Under the pieces are notes generated by a model. It did not search any database and was not told where the DNA came from. It saw only the letters and a program-made list of their open reading frames with translations. Shown piece after piece: positions 36,952-46,225 of a stretch of DNA of 64,000 bases. The stretch covers positions 2,170,001 through 2,234,000 of the forward strand of contig NZ_CP070496.1 of assembly GCF_016925535.1 (NCBI RefSeq), given 5' to 3'. Within the stretch, counting starts at the first letter, position 1. The number at the start of each line of letters is the position of its first letter. A program made the translations under genes and the position numbers. Origin of the DNA: Natronoglycomyces albus. Its GTDB lineage: Bacteria > Actinomycetota > Actinomycetes > Mycobacteriales > Micromonosporaceae.

Positions 36952-39000
36952 CTAGGTCGTGCTCTCGGCGCTGGGCTCCGCGGCGTTGTCTTCCGCCGCC
37001 GAAGGACTGGTGTTCACACGTGATTGCACGAACTCCACCACATGCCGCAACGCCTCATCCTTAGACACGCCATTGCGCTGCGATCCATCCCGATAGCGGA
37101 ACGACACGGTTCCCGCCGCCTGATCGTCGTCTCCGGCGATGATCATGAACGGGATCTTCTGCAGCTGCGCGTTGCGGACCTTCTTTTGCATCCGGTCGTC
37201 GGAAAAGTCCACCTCACAGCGCACGCCCGCGCTTCGCAGTTGAGCAAAGAACTCATCCAGGTAGTCGACATTCTCCCCGCGCACCGGAATACCGATGGCC
37301 TGTACAGGAGCCAGCCAGGCCGGGAACGCCCCGGCATAGTGCTCGGTGAGCACCCCGAAGAACCGCTCGATCGACCCAAACAGCGCCCGGTGGATCATGA
37401 CGGGCCGCTGCCGCGTACCGTCAGCCGCCACGTACTCCAATCCGAAACGTTCCGGCTGGTTGAAGTCAAGCTGAATGGTCGACATCTGCCAAGTACGACC
37501 AATGGCGTCCTTTGCCTGCACCGAAATCTTCGGCCCATAGAAAGCCGCCCCACCCGGGTCGTCAACCAGGTGCAGACCCGATTCCTCGCCGGCGGCCCGT
37601 AGCGCCTCCAGCGATTCCTCCCAGACCTCGTCGCTACCGATGTACTTCTCAGGGTCCTTGCTGGAAAGCTCCAGGTAAAAGTCATCCAGGCCATAATCCC
37701 GCAATAGGTCAAGGACAAAGCCCAGCAGGCTCTTCAGCTCTGCGGCGAGCTGTTCCTTGGTGCAAAAGATATGGGCGTCGTCCTGCGTCATGCCCCGTAC
37801 TCGAGTCAGCCCGTGTACCACCCCGGACTTCTCGTAGCGATAGACCGACCCGAATTCGAACATCCGCAACGGCAGCTCACGGTAGGAGCGACCCCGGGAA
37901 CGGAAGATCAGGCAGTGGTACGGGCAGTTCATTGGCTTGAGGTAATACTGCGCGCCTTCCATCTCCATGGGGGGGAACATTCCCTCGGAGTAGAAGCCCA
38001 GGTGCCCTGAGGTGTGGAACAGGTTCGCCTTGGTGATGTGTGGCGTGTTCACAAACTCATAGTTGGCGGCGATGTGCTTGCGGCGAGAGTAGTCTTCCAT
38101 TTCCCGGCGGATGATGCCGCCCTTGGGGTGAAAGACCGGCAAGCCCGAGCCCAACTCCTCGGGGAACGAGAACAAATCCAGCTGCGTACCGAGCTTGCGG
38201 TGGTCGCGCTTCCCGGCTTCCTCAAGCAAGCGCAGGTGCTCCTTGAGGTCGGCCTTGGTTGGCCAGGCGGTGCCGTAAATGCGCTGGAGCTGCGGGTTCT
38301 TCTCCGAGCCCATCCAGTAGGCGGCGGCCGAGCGCATCAGCTTCACCGCACCAATGAGCTTGGTCGTGGGCAAGTGGGGGCCACGGCAGAGGTCAGACCA
38401 CTCCACCTCACCGGTCTTGGGATTATGGTTGTCGTAGACGGTCAGTTCGCCTCCGCCAACCTCCATGACTTCCTCGGAGTCCAGCTCGTCGCCCTTGGTG
38501 TTGATCAGCTCCAACTTGAACGGCTCGTCGCTGAGCTCCTTGCGGGCCTCATCCTGGCTGTCATAGACGCGCCGGGAAAACGTCTGCCCCTGTTTGATGA
38601 TCTGCAACATGCGCTTTTCGATTTGCTTGAGATCATCGGGGTGGAACGGTTGCGCCACGTCGAAGTCATAGTAGAAACCGTCGCGGATCGGTGGGCCGAT
38701 GCCCAACTTGGCGTCCTCGTGCAGTTCCTGCACCGCTTGCGCCATGACGTGGGCCGCAGAGTGGCGCATGACGTTAAGGCCATCGGGGCTGTCCAGCTCC
38801 ACCGGTTCCACGACCACGTCCGATTCCGGGGCCCAGGACAAGTCTCTGAGCTGGCCTTCGGCATCACGGACGACCACGATGGCCTTCGGACCCGTTGTGG
38901 GAAGACCTGCCTGAACCACCGCATCGGCGCACGTAGTGCCAGCCGTGACCTGAAGCGGCTCGATAACGGCTGGAGACTGATTGGGCGATGCGGAAGCCAC
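36952..39000 (-). CDS. thrS: Threonyl-tRNA synthetase
   Basis: Class II synthetase charging tRNA-Thr. The ~682-residue protein starts with a TGS domain, then the editing domain with [10 protein letters not shown], and the catalytic core: Cys ligand in MNCPYHC, motif 2 around [10 protein letters not shown], His in DDAHIFC and His in [15 protein letters not shown]-terminal anticodon-binding domain and a short acidic Ala/Ser/Glu tail end it. The GTG at 39000 has GAGGG about six bases upstream; the longer frame from 39078 does not match the family start. Position next to the PIM cluster is as in mycobacteria. Confidence 0.95.
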   Translation of the reverse strand: MASASPNQSPAVIEPLQVTAGTTCADAVVQAGLPTTGPKAIVVVRDAEGQLRDLSWAPESDVVVEPVELDSPDGLNVMRHSAAHVMAQAVQELHEDAKLGIGPPIRDGFYYDFDVAQPFHPDDLKQIEKRMLQIIKQGQTFSRRVYDSQDEARKELSDEPFKLELINTKGDELDSEEVMEVGGGELTVYDNHNPKTGEVEWSDLCRGPHLPTTKLIGAVKLMRSAAAYWMGSEKNPQLQRIYGTAWPTKADLKEHLRLLEEAGKRDHRKLGTQLDLFSFPEELGSGLPVFHPKGGIIRREMEDYSRRKHIAANYEFVNTPHITKANLFHTSGHLGFYSEGMFPPMEMEGAQYYLKPMNCPYHCLIFRSRGRSYRELPLRMFEFGSVYRYEKSGVVHGLTRVRGMTQDDAHIFCTKEQLAAELKSLLGFVLDLLRDYGLDDFYLELSSKDPEKYIGSDEVWEESLEALRAAGEESGLHLVDDPGGAAFYGPKISVQAKDAIGRTWQMSTIQLDFNQPERFGLEYVAADGTRQRPVMIHRALFGSIERFFGVLTEHYAGAFPAWLAPVQAIGIPVRGENVDYLDEFFAQLRSAGVRCEVDFSDDRMQKKVRNAQLQKIPFMIIAGDDDQAAGTVSFRYRDGSQRNGVSKDEALRHVVEFVQSRVNTSPSAAEDNAAEPSAESTT

Positions 39001-39227
39001 AGATATCCCTCGCAATACAAAAGTTGTCGGATCGGGCCAGGTGACGCAGACGCGCCGGGCCCGACGTTGCCATGTCAATCTTAATCACGGCCGAACCTGG
39101 CATTCCACCCGATTACAGTCCCGGTGAGTTGCGGCGCGCCCACCACAGAGCGGCACCGTCACTGACCTCATCGAAACCGTCGATGGACCCCACGTGGCCA
39201 GCGCCGGAAAAATCCTTCGTCTATGCC

Positions 39228-39259
39228 TTGACCTTGGAGTCGGCTCCAAGGTCTACGTT
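39228..39259 (+). promoter_or_regulatory. MerR-type operator-promoter (leaderless)
   Basis: TTGACC (39228-39233) and TACGTT (39254-39259) are 20 bases apart, the long spacing typical of MerR-controlled promoters. The spacer holds a perfect dyad ACCTTGGAG-TCGG-CTCCAAGGT (39231-39252), close to operators of the ZntR-type. The -10 ends six bases before the ATG at 39266, so the mRNA should be leaderless. Confidence 0.8.
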
Positions 39260-39265
39260 TGATCA

Positions 39266-39580
39266 ATGAACGCGATGACGGTCGGCCAATTGGCCACAAC
39301 GATCGGGGTTAGTGCCGATACGGTGCGGTTTTGGGAACGCGAGGGGCTGCTGCCCGCTCCTCGCCGCTCTAGTGCGGGCTATCGCCTCTATCAGGAAGAC
39401 TCTATCGACCGTCTGCGATTCATCCGCACATGCCAGCGGCTGGGCCTCACGTTGGCTGACATTGCTCAACTGTTGCAGGTGCGCGACACGGGACGCTGTC
39501 CATGCGAGAGCGCTGAGGGTCTCCTAGCGCGTCGTCTGGCCGAGGTCGAGGACGAGATCAGGCGGCTGCAAGTGCCGTAG
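39266..39580 (+). CDS. MerR-family metal regulator truncated by an in-frame amber codon
   Basis: 104 residues with a MerR DNA-binding domain (TVGQLATTIGVSADTVRFWER, SAGYRLYQED), a dimerisation helix and Cys-Pro-Cys at 78-80 (GRCPCES). A TAG ends it at 39578-39580. The same frame then stays open to a TGA at 39716-39718 and encodes AQLANVRESVADPCDEE and QWCPPA, with Cys at about 119 and 132, where related regulators keep the metal-binding loop. Full length would be ~150 residues, as usual. So the amber codon looks like a recent interruption or a read-through site. The promoter bears its likely own operator. Without the loop, metal sensing should be lost; this is inference. Confidence 0.8.
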   Translation: MNAMTVGQLATTIGVSADTVRFWEREGLLPAPRRSSAGYRLYQEDSIDRLRFIRTCQRLGLTLADIAQLLQVRDTGRCPCESAEGLLARRLAEVEDEIRRLQVP

Positions 39581-39720
39581 GCCCAGCTGGCGAATGTGCG
39601 TGAGTCGGTTGCTGACCCCTGCGACGAGGAATCGGCTCGCCAGCTGCCGCCACAGTGGTGCCCGCCAGCGCCCTCACCGAACGGGCCCGAACCGATTCGC
39701 ATCGACGAGAGGAGGTGAGC

Positions 39721-39789
39721 ATGTCACAGACTGATTGCCCGTGTTGCACGGTTCAGGGCTGCCCGTACGCCTGTGAGTGCTGTCAATAG
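39721..39789 (+). CDS. 22-residue Cys-rich metallothionein-like peptide
   Basis: A tiny open frame beginning ATG with an excellent ribosome site (AGAGGAGGT, about four bases upstream). It has seven Cys among 22 residues: CPCC, GCPYACECC. The stop is TAG. It starts two bases after the TGA that ends the full MerR frame, so the two were built as one unit. The Cys density and the neighbouring metal regulator suggest a small metal-binding peptide of the metallothionein kind, but it matches no standard metallothionein that I know. Its expression depends on the MerR promoter. Confidence 0.7.
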   Translation: MSQTDCPCCTVQGCPYACECCQ

Positions 39790-39793
39790 GTCC

Positions 39794-40771
39794 TTAGAGA
39801 TCCTCGTCGGCCACGAGCAGGATCTTTCCGAAGTGCCCGCCTGCTTCCATGAGCCGATGCGCCTGCGCGGCCTCGGCCAGCGGCAGGCGGGCATGGATGG
39901 GCATGATGATCTCGTCTTCCTCCACTAGTGGCCACATGTCATCCTCGACCCCGGAGAGAATCTGAATGCGGGACAGTAGTGATCGCGAGCGCAAGGTGGA
40001 GCCGGTGATTTGGGCGCGTTTGGCCATGAGGCGAGCCATGTCTATTTCGCCGGTGCGGCCTTTTTGCAGCCCGATGGTGATCAACTGTCCATAGGGGGCG
40101 AGGGCCGCGATGTTGCGGTCGAGGTAGCCTCCGCCAAGGTTGTCGAGGATGATGTCAGCCCCGCCAGCTTCTTTGAGTACCGCGACGAAGTCCTCGTTCT
40201 CATAGTCGATGACGACGTCGGCGCCCAGTTCTAGCAGGCCGTCGTGGTTTGATTCGCGCGCTGTGGTGTACACGACCGCGTCGACGGCTTTGGCGAATTG
40301 CACGGCGAAGGTGCCGATGCCGCCTGCTCCCCCGTGAATGAGGACGGTGAGTTCTTCTTCAATTTCGCCGACGTCCACGAGGTTTGACCACACAGTGGCC
40401 GCGGCTTCGGGGAGAGCGGCCGCGTCTATGAGGTCGACGCCATCGGGTACGGCCATGAGCAGCCCGTAGTGGACCGCAACCTTGTCGGCGTAGCCGCCGC
40501 CGGGAAGTAGTGCGCACACCTCTTCGCCGAGCTCCCAGCTGGTAACGTCGTCTCCGAGAGCACTGATGCGCCCGGAACATTCCAGGCCAGGCCAGGCGGG
40601 CGCGCCTTTGGGCGGCGGGTAGTGCCCGGCCCTCTGCAACAGGTCGGCTCGGTTGACGCCCACCGCCGCGATGTCGATGACGACCTCTTCGGGCCCTGGT
40701 GTCGGATCGGGTAGATCGGCTTCGACCAGAGTTTCCGGCCCCCCTGGGGCCTCAATGACGACTGCGCGCAT
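39794..40771 (-). CDS. NADPH-dependent quinone oxidoreductase (MDR/zinc-less alcohol dehydrogenase type)
   Basis: 325-residue member of the medium-chain dehydrogenase/reductase family, quinone oxidoreductase branch: MRAVVIEAPGG, YPPPKGAPAWPGLECSG, ALPEAAATVWSNL, and the nucleotide loop HGGAGGIGTFAVQFAK. Zinc-binding cysteines are absent, as usual for the branch. It should use NADPH to reduce quinones or enones. The ATG at 40771 is the family start; an upstream frame from 40807 is unlikely. The gene is 4-5 bases from the Cys-rich peptide, on the opposite strand. Confidence 0.87.
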   Translation of the reverse strand: MRAVVIEAPGGPETLVEADLPDPTPGPEEVVIDIAAVGVNRADLLQRAGHYPPPKGAPAWPGLECSGRISALGDDVTSWELGEEVCALLPGGGYADKVAVHYGLLMAVPDGVDLIDAAALPEAAATVWSNLVDVGEIEEELTVLIHGGAGGIGTFAVQFAKAVDAVVYTTARESNHDGLLELGADVVIDYENEDFVAVLKEAGGADIILDNLGGGYLDRNIAALAPYGQLITIGLQKGRTGEIDMARLMAKRAQITGSTLRSRSLLSRIQILSGVEDDMWPLVEEDEIIMPIHARLPLAEAAQAHRLMEAGGHFGKILLVADEDL

Positions 40772-40976
40772 AGTGGTTGATCGTAGCGCGGTTTGGTTTC
40801 GGTGCAACCATTATTTAGGGTGCGACTTCTCATCGTGGGAGATGTTGAGGGGTACGGTGCGTGCGGTTGTGGGCTGACTGGTTGTGGCCACCACAAAAGC
40901 TCTGTGAATGAACGTCGATGGTCTGCTTTGCCGCAATGTGGCGGCCTGAGGAGGCTCCAGATGAAGGAGGAAGCGA

Positions 40977-41972
40977 GTGGGCGCGAAGGTTGCTCTCATC
41001 ACCGGTATCACCGGCCAGGATGGTTCTTATTTGGCTGAACTGCTGCTGGGCAAGGGCTATGAGGTGCACGGCATCGTCCGCCGGTCCTCCCATATTGGCA
41101 ACACCTCTCGTCTGGATGCGATCTATCAGGATCCACATGAGTCGGGGCGGCGGCTATTCCTTCACTACGGAGATGTGACCGACGCCGGGCTGATGGTTAA
41201 TTTGATCCGAGACATCACCCCGACCGAGGTGTATAACTTCGCTGCGCAAAGCCATGTCCGGGTCAGCTTCGACCTACCCGACTACACGGCGAATGTCACA
41301 GCGTTGGGGGCTATCAGGCTGTTGGAGGCGATTCGCGCGGCTCGCATCGACGCCCGGGTGTTCCAAGCCTCTACCTCGGAACTGTATGGAACCACGCCGG
41401 CCCCGCAAAGCGAACTGACGCCGTTCCATCCGCGCAGCCCCTATGGGGTGGCGAAGCTGTACGCCTATTGGTCGGCGGTTAACTATCGCGAGGCCTTTGA
41501 CTTGTTCGCCTGTAACGGCATCGCCTTTAACCACGAAAGCCCACGCCGAGGCGAAACATTCGTGACCCGCAAGATCACGCGGGCGGTGGCCCGGATCGAG
41601 GCGGGCCTGGAGAAGCGGGTGTACCTGGGCAATATGCAAGCGGTACGCGATTGGGGCTACGCGCCTGAGTATGTCGAGGCGATGTGGCGGATGCTGCAAC
41701 AAGACCGGCCCGACGACTACGTCATCGCCACCGGCCAAGGAGCCTCGGTGGAGCAATTCTGCGCGGCGGCTTTTGCGCATGCGGGCATGGACTGGCGCGA
41801 CCATGTCGAATACGACGCCCGTTATGAGCGTCCCGCTGAGGTTCCGCACCTAATTGGCGATCCCAGCAAGATTGAGGCGGCGATCGGCTGGCGGGCTCAC
41901 ACTAATTGGGAAGCGTTGGCGGCGCTGATGGTCGATGCTGACCGTCAAGCCCTGGCTCAGAATAGGGAATAA
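40977..41972 (+). CDS. gmd: GDP-mannose 4,6-dehydratase
   Basis: 331-residue SDR enzyme converting GDP-D-mannose to GDP-4-keto-6-deoxymannose. The NAD site is [18 protein letters not shown]; the catalytic triad is in ASTSELYG (Ser/Thr/Glu) and [12 protein letters not shown] (Tyr-x3-Lys), followed by [19 protein letters not shown] at 40977 has AAGGAGG six bases upstream. No partner epimerase-reductase (fcl) or reductase lies nearby, so the final sugar (fucose, rhamnose or perosamine type) is unknown. A small hairpin follows the gene. Confidence 0.93.
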   Translation: MGAKVALITGITGQDGSYLAELLLGKGYEVHGIVRRSSHIGNTSRLDAIYQDPHESGRRLFLHYGDVTDAGLMVNLIRDITPTEVYNFAAQSHVRVSFDLPDYTANVTALGAIRLLEAIRAARIDARVFQASTSELYGTTPAPQSELTPFHPRSPYGVAKLYAYWSAVNYREAFDLFACNGIAFNHESPRRGETFVTRKITRAVARIEAGLEKRVYLGNMQAVRDWGYAPEYVEAMWRMLQQDRPDDYVIATGQGASVEQFCAAAFAHAGMDWRDHVEYDARYERPAEVPHLIGDPSKIEAAIGWRAHTNWEALAALMVDADRQALAQNRE

Positions 41973-42069
41973 TCTCATCACCTGCGACGTATGTGCCACC
42001 TGTTGGCCCGGTGGAGTTCATCGCAAACGAAAAACTGACGCCGGGCATTCCCGTACGCCAGCCTCTGTT

Positions 42070-42088
42070 ACCGGCTCTCATAGCCGGT
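42070..42088 (+). terminator. Rho-independent terminator after gmd
   Basis: ACCGGCT-CTCAT-AGCCGGT followed by CTTTTGTG. Short stem with a T run about 100 bases after gmd. Confidence 0.7.
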
Positions 42089-42113
42089 CTTTTGTGTCGT
42101 TGTGTCTGGAATT

Positions 42114-42542
42114 CTAGTCGCGGCGGCCCAGATTATCGCGGGCACGGTCACGCACGTTTTCTGGAATCGAGTCGGTCACCATGCCCATAATGTCCATGTC
42201 TCCGACAAGTTGCTGCGCCATCTGCGCCATCTTCATGGAGTAGGTGGCCGTGGCCTCATCGATCGTTTGCCGGATCATGCCACCCAGACGCGTACCGTGG
42301 CGCATCGCCGCGTCTTCGATGTCAATGTCGGTGACGTGTCCTTCGGAGTTGAGGACGACTTTGATGGAGCCGTCTTCGCTGACCGCCTCCGTGCTTTCGC
42401 TGGCCATTTCCGCCTGCAGCTGCTCGTACTTAGCCAACGTCTGTTCGGCCTCGCGCTGCATTTCCTCCAGTTTCGCCATCATTTCCTCGGGGTCAGGACG
42501 AGGGTTGTTGCGCATCCCCGAGAGCGGGTTGTTGTCAGTCAC
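42114..42542 (-). CDS. YbaB/EbfC-family protein, second of a pair
   Basis: 142 residues. The helical N-terminus (MMAKLEEMQREAEQTLAKYEQ) and VLNSEGHVTDIDIE match the small nucleoid-associated YbaB/EbfC fold, which binds DNA as a dimer. The last ~40 residues are extra. Its ATG overlaps the stop of the upstream gene by four bases (ATGA), so both are made together, possibly as a heterodimer. Role unknown; in actinobacteria such pairs are common next to secretion or surface genes, but none is visible here. Confidence 0.75.
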   Translation of the reverse strand: MTDNNPLSGMRNNPRPDPEEMMAKLEEMQREAEQTLAKYEQLQAEMASESTEAVSEDGSIKVVLNSEGHVTDIDIEDAAMRHGTRLGGMIRQTIDEATATYSMKMAQMAQQLVGDMDIMGMVTDSIPENVRDRARDNLGRRD

Positions 42543-42901
42543 TTCTTCTCCTCTTCCGTGTTCTCGTCCTCGCCGATGACGTCCTTCAGGTCCGGGAGTC
42601 CTCCGCTGAAGAAGTCCTGCTCACCGGTGCCACCAAAAGTCTCTCCCAGCGTCGCGGAGATCTTTGCGTTGAGGTCGGCGTCTATCTCCTGACGCCCCCT
42701 TGCCAGCGTCTCGACGATCATCGTGCCCAACTCAGATCCGGACAGGCGCAGCGCGCGGTGGCTCAGTTCCAATTCCTTGATCGACCCAGCTGGCCCCATC
42801 AGCACGCTCACCTCCTTATTTTCGGAGGTAACCTCTAGTTCGGCCTCTTCGACCATGCGCTTAAGGCGGTCGGCCTTGGCTTGAAAGTCCTGCTCGTCCA
42901 T
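42539..42901 (-). CDS. YbaB/EbfC-family protein, first of a pair
   Basis: 120 residues. Similar layout: MDEQDFQAKADRLKRMVEEAE, then SVLMGPAGSIKELELS and helices, with an acidic tail (DVIGEDENTEEEKK). Shares the YbaB/EbfC order of a helical start, a beta segment with a polar loop and a helical end. It is coupled with the following gene by an ATGA overlap. Together they look like a diverged duplication. A weaker match than its partner. Confidence 0.68.
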   Translation of the reverse strand: MDEQDFQAKADRLKRMVEEAELEVTSENKEVSVLMGPAGSIKELELSHRALRLSGSELGTMIVETLARGRQEIDADLNAKISATLGETFGGTGEQDFFSGGLPDLKDVIGEDENTEEEKK

Positions 42902-43062
42902 GAGGAGAAATCCTTAATAGCGGGTTTCCTAGAAAGCGCGAACAGTGCGGCTATCCCAGCGGCACTGTCGCCAACTGCGTTCACAATATCCGACTATCGC
43001 TAACGCGAAAAACTCCACTAAGGCTGTGACATACATGGCTGTCTCACGTTAGGATCGCGCCC

Positions 43063-43896
43063 ATGCAGATCCGCGAACGCACCATCTTGCTAACCGACGG
43101 CGTTGAGATCCCCAGAGTCGGATACGGCACCTCCAAGGTCAAAGGAGACCAGGCACACTCAGCTATCAGCACAGCGTTGGAGACCGGATACCGCCTCATC
43201 GACACCGCTGAGCTATACCAGAACGAATCTGAGCTAGGCCACATTCTCACCAACAGCGGGATCGACCGGGAGGAATTGTTCCTGACCTCAAAGGTATGGA
43301 ACAACCACCAAGGCTATGACCAGACCAGGCAGGCCCTCGACGAGAGTCTTAACCGCTTGGGGACCGACTACCTGGACTTGTACCTCATTCACTGGCCCTG
43401 TCCGGATACCGACCGGTATGTCGACACTTGGCGCGCGCTCATCACCGCCCGCGCCGAGGGCCTCGTGACCTCGATTGGGACCTCCAATTTCCAACCAGAG
43501 CACATGCAGCGGCTCGCCGATGAGACCGGCGTGATGCCGGTTCTCAACCAAGTGGAACTTCACCCGTACTTCAACCAGCCATTTTTGCGCACCTGGCACC
43601 TGGAAAACGGCGTCGCGACCCAGTCTTGGGGACCGTTGGGACAACGCGCGGGCACACTGTTGAATGAAGAAGTCATCACCACCGCGGCGAAGGCACATGG
43701 CACGACCCCCGGACAAGTGGTCTTGCGATGGCACTTGCAACGAGACTGCCTAGTCATCCCCAAATCAGTCAACGCCGACCGCATAAAAGCTAACTTCGAC
43801 CTGTACGATTTCGAGCTGTCTGAAGCGGAAATGCACGCCATCGACAAACTTGACACCGGAGAACGGCAAGGCGGGAGCCCCTACGAGGTTCACTGA
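43063..43896 (+). CDS. Aldo/keto reductase (2,5-diketo-D-gluconate reductase type)
   Basis: 277-residue (alpha/beta)8 reductase. The catalytic tetrad is visible: Asp and Tyr in LIDTAELYQNE, Lys in LTSKVWNN, His in YLIHWPCP. The phosphate-binding end IPKSVNADRIKANF is typical of NADPH enzymes. Substrate not predictable. The ATG at 43063 fits the family start. Single gene, no clear operon partner. Confidence 0.92.
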   Translation: MQIRERTILLTDGVEIPRVGYGTSKVKGDQAHSAISTALETGYRLIDTAELYQNESELGHILTNSGIDREELFLTSKVWNNHQGYDQTRQALDESLNRLGTDYLDLYLIHWPCPDTDRYVDTWRALITARAEGLVTSIGTSNFQPEHMQRLADETGVMPVLNQVELHPYFNQPFLRTWHLENGVATQSWGPLGQRAGTLLNEEVITTAAKAHGTTPGQVVLRWHLQRDCLVIPKSVNADRIKANFDLYDFELSEAEMHAIDKLDTGERQGGSPYEVH

Positions 43897-44141
43897 GGCC
43901 TACCGGCGCTCTCGCAGCACGGCCCACCGTGCCGGAGCCGTTCGCACCAGGGGTAACTATCCGTGCCGCCTCAGATCGCGCCTGGCGGCAGAACATGGTG
44001 GCGCAAGAGTCGTATTCTGGGGGAGCTTCAGCGGCCACCCCCTTAATTCTGATGCGCCCCGACCCCGAGGACACGATGGTGTTCCCGGACAGGATTGAGG
44101 GCCCCGGCGCCGTGCGCGTGAGTCATCCAAGGAGAATCCCC

Positions 44142-45029
44142 ATGGCCTTCCCGCCTCCCCCTGGCCACCACAGCCCCGATTACGGTCAGCATCGGCCACA
44201 ATCTCATCCCGGTTCGCCCTATCGTGGACACCCGCAGTCTGGTCACTACCCGACTGCTCACAACAGCCACGTGCCCAACGGTGGATCACCGCTCCCGGCC
44301 CCTGGGCAATACAATCCCCATGCCGTTTTTCACAGCGCCCGCGCCCGCAAGGAGAAATCCGGTTGCGGAAAAGCCGCCCTCATCATCGGCATCTCCTTGG
44401 CTTCGATCCTCCTGCTCGGTGTCATCATGACGATCTACTTCCTGTTTCAGTCCGGCACGTCCGATTCCGATTCCACACCTGGGTCGTCAGCGCAAACTGT
44501 GGACGAACTGCACTACGACGGCCCCGGTCTGACGCTGGGAACAGGCGAGATCGTGGTCGATGTGTTCCTCGACTACTTGTGCGGAGCCTGTCAAAACTTT
44601 GACGCGGAATACGGGGACCAATTGCGCGCCATGGCGCTCAATGACGACATCACCCTCAACTACATTCCGGTGGACAACGCGGGTTACAACCAAGGATCCG
44701 CGACGGCCTCGGGCCAGTCAGCGGCAGCGGCGGCCTGTTTCCATGCGCACGCTGAAGACTCTTTCGGCGAATTTCACCGCGAGCTGCTGCGGGCTCAACC
44801 GCCGCAGGAGACCGGAGCCATGCAGCAGGCCGATCTGATCGAGTTCGCCGACCAGTTTGGAATGTCCACCGAACTCGAAGCATGCCTAGCCGAGGGCACA
44901 TTCGGCGAATTTGGGATGGAGACCTCCGCACACGCGGCCCTGCACGGAATCACAAACACGCCTTCGGTGTGGGTGGATGGTGAATCCGTCGACACCTTTG
45001 GTGTACTCGATGCCATCGGCCAACGCTAA
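44142..45029 (+). CDS. Membrane-anchored DsbA-like thiol oxidoreductase
   Basis: 295 residues. The head (1-70) is rich in Pro, His, Gly and Ser (MAFPPPPGHHSP), then one helix (ALIIGISLASILLLGVIMTIYFLF, ~79-102) and an extracytoplasmic thioredoxin-fold domain. The active site is CGAC (147-150) in FLDYLCGACQNF; the cis-Pro loop is NTPSVWV. It should oxidise or isomerise disulfides in exported proteins. The ATG at 44142 has AAGGAG eight bases upstream; the longer frame from 43929 is rejected. Proline-rich head shared in style with six other genes in the window. Confidence 0.88.
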   Translation: MAFPPPPGHHSPDYGQHRPQSHPGSPYRGHPQSGHYPTAHNSHVPNGGSPLPAPGQYNPHAVFHSARARKEKSGCGKAALIIGISLASILLLGVIMTIYFLFQSGTSDSDSTPGSSAQTVDELHYDGPGLTLGTGEIVVDVFLDYLCGACQNFDAEYGDQLRAMALNDDITLNYIPVDNAGYNQGSATASGQSAAAAACFHAHAEDSFGEFHRELLRAQPPQETGAMQQADLIEFADQFGMSTELEACLAEGTFGEFGMETSAHAALHGITNTPSVWVDGESVDTFGVLDAIGQR

Positions 45030-45127
45030 CGAGGGCCTGTCCTGGCTGGGGCCGAGGGGATGCCTAGCCGTTGGACACTGCGGCATGACAGCGCCGACTT
45101 TCGGTCAACGCTTGGCAACAGAAACTC

Positions 45128-45213
45128 ATGCGAAAGTGCGGATGCAAGGCCGCGGGAGGCGAAGTTTGCGCTGGTGAACGGGCTGACGACAATGCCGCAG
45201 GCGGCTATTGCAT
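45128..45213 (+). repeat. Dispersed structured element, copy C
   Basis: Third copy. Terminal stem ATGCGAAAG (45128-45136) with CTATTGCAT (45205-45213), seven Watson-Crick pairs plus a G-T wobble and one A-A mismatch. The core is GGCCGCGGGAGGCGAAG; hairpin GTTTGC-GCTG-GTGAAC (45164-45179) is kept by paired wobble changes relative to copy B. It lies 100 bases after the DsbA-like gene; the remaining 45214-45402 shows no gene. Confidence 0.72.
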
Positions 45214-45402
45214 AGGCAATGCAGGTAATCGCGCCACCTTTGTGGCATTCGGTCGCCACATGTGTCGACGTGGTACGTCTAACCAGCATTGATACGTGGG
45301 CATGAGAACCAGTAGGCGCTCAGCCAATTCGTCGATGATGCGGGCAACCAGCTTCGGGGGCTATCGCCGCTGTAGGACCAGCCGGAATCAGGTATCCAAG
45401 TT

Positions 45403-45849
45403 TCAGGACTTATCTCTCTTGCGGATCGCACATGCCGCGGTACTGACGGCTTCGATGCCCCAGGTATCGAATGGATCGCGCACTTGCACGGCTACCTTCG
45501 GATCAGCCAACCAGAAAACGAAGCGGTCGCCTCGACGCCCGGCCCCATCGGGGTGCGCAAAGTCTTCTAGATGCCATTCGTCACGCCTTTGCTCATGATA
45601 TTCGGCCAAGAATTCCACCACAGCCTCAATGTCACACAGTCGTTCCCCCCGCATCACTATGACTTGTAGGTCTACTCGGTGGCCGGAGTCAGTTGGGCTT
45701 TCCCATACTCGCTGGAAGAAGTCGACTTCGCCCCATTGGTGCTCAAAATCGGACGGCGTTCCTATGTCGCCGACAAGGGGGCCCAGGGTGAACCCGTGAA
45801 AGTTCTCCCCGTGGCTGTCGTCGGACTGCATTCCATTCGCATCGCTCAT
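45403..45849 (-). CDS. Hypothetical protein
   Basis: 148 residues, hydrophilic, without signal peptide or membrane helix. Aromatic-rich in the middle (FEHQWGEVDFFQRVWES, WHLEDFAHPD) with a C-terminal segment FVFWLADPKVAVQV that could be a beta-hairpin. I recognise no family. The ATG at 45849 has GGGTGGAAG upstream. It is flanked by geneless regions and not clearly in an operon. Confidence 0.5.
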   Translation of the reverse strand: MSDANGMQSDDSHGENFHGFTLGPLVGDIGTPSDFEHQWGEVDFFQRVWESPTDSGHRVDLQVIVMRGERLCDIEAVVEFLAEYHEQRRDEWHLEDFAHPDGAGRRGDRFVFWLADPKVAVQVRDPFDTWGIEAVSTAACAIRKRDKS

Positions 45850-46225
45850 ACTTCCACCCTAGGTCGGATTCAGTGGCTCGTTCGGTTTCGACACCGGTGA
45901 GGCCTGGACTTGTTTGGGGCGGAAATCGATCAGATAGTACATATCGACCACTGTGAACTGTCGATGCGCACTCCACTTGTGACTCAGGGTGAAAGCTGGT
46001 TATTAAGTGAATAGTTGGTCGCGGTATTTGTGTATCACCTCTTGAGACGGCCAATCATCCGATGAATAATAGAGGCATGTCAATATCTCGATGCTTTGAC
46101 AGATTATCCCGACCGTTCACCCCATAGACAGTCCCATTTTCCCCTGAGCCGTCAACCTGAAGCATGTTCGCCTCCCCGATGCTTCGGGCTCGATCCCGTA
46201 GCCAGGTCTACGAAGGAGACTCATC
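45850..46225. other. Divergent intergenic region (hypothetical / HNH nuclease)
   Basis: 376 bases, locally AT-richer than the surroundings around 45940-46090. Promoters for both flanking genes are expected. A GAAGCAT...ATGCTTC dyad (near 46160-46185) lies shortly before the nuclease gene. Confidence 0.4.

Noticed and set aside
38014-39084. Long plus-strand frame of 356 codons
   Set aside because: Antisense to thrS; no family motif and no ribosome site.
43917-43932. GCACGG-CCCA-CCGTGC hairpin after the aldo/keto reductase as terminator
   Set aside because: Six base pairs, no T run and close to the leader of the next gene; too weak to list.
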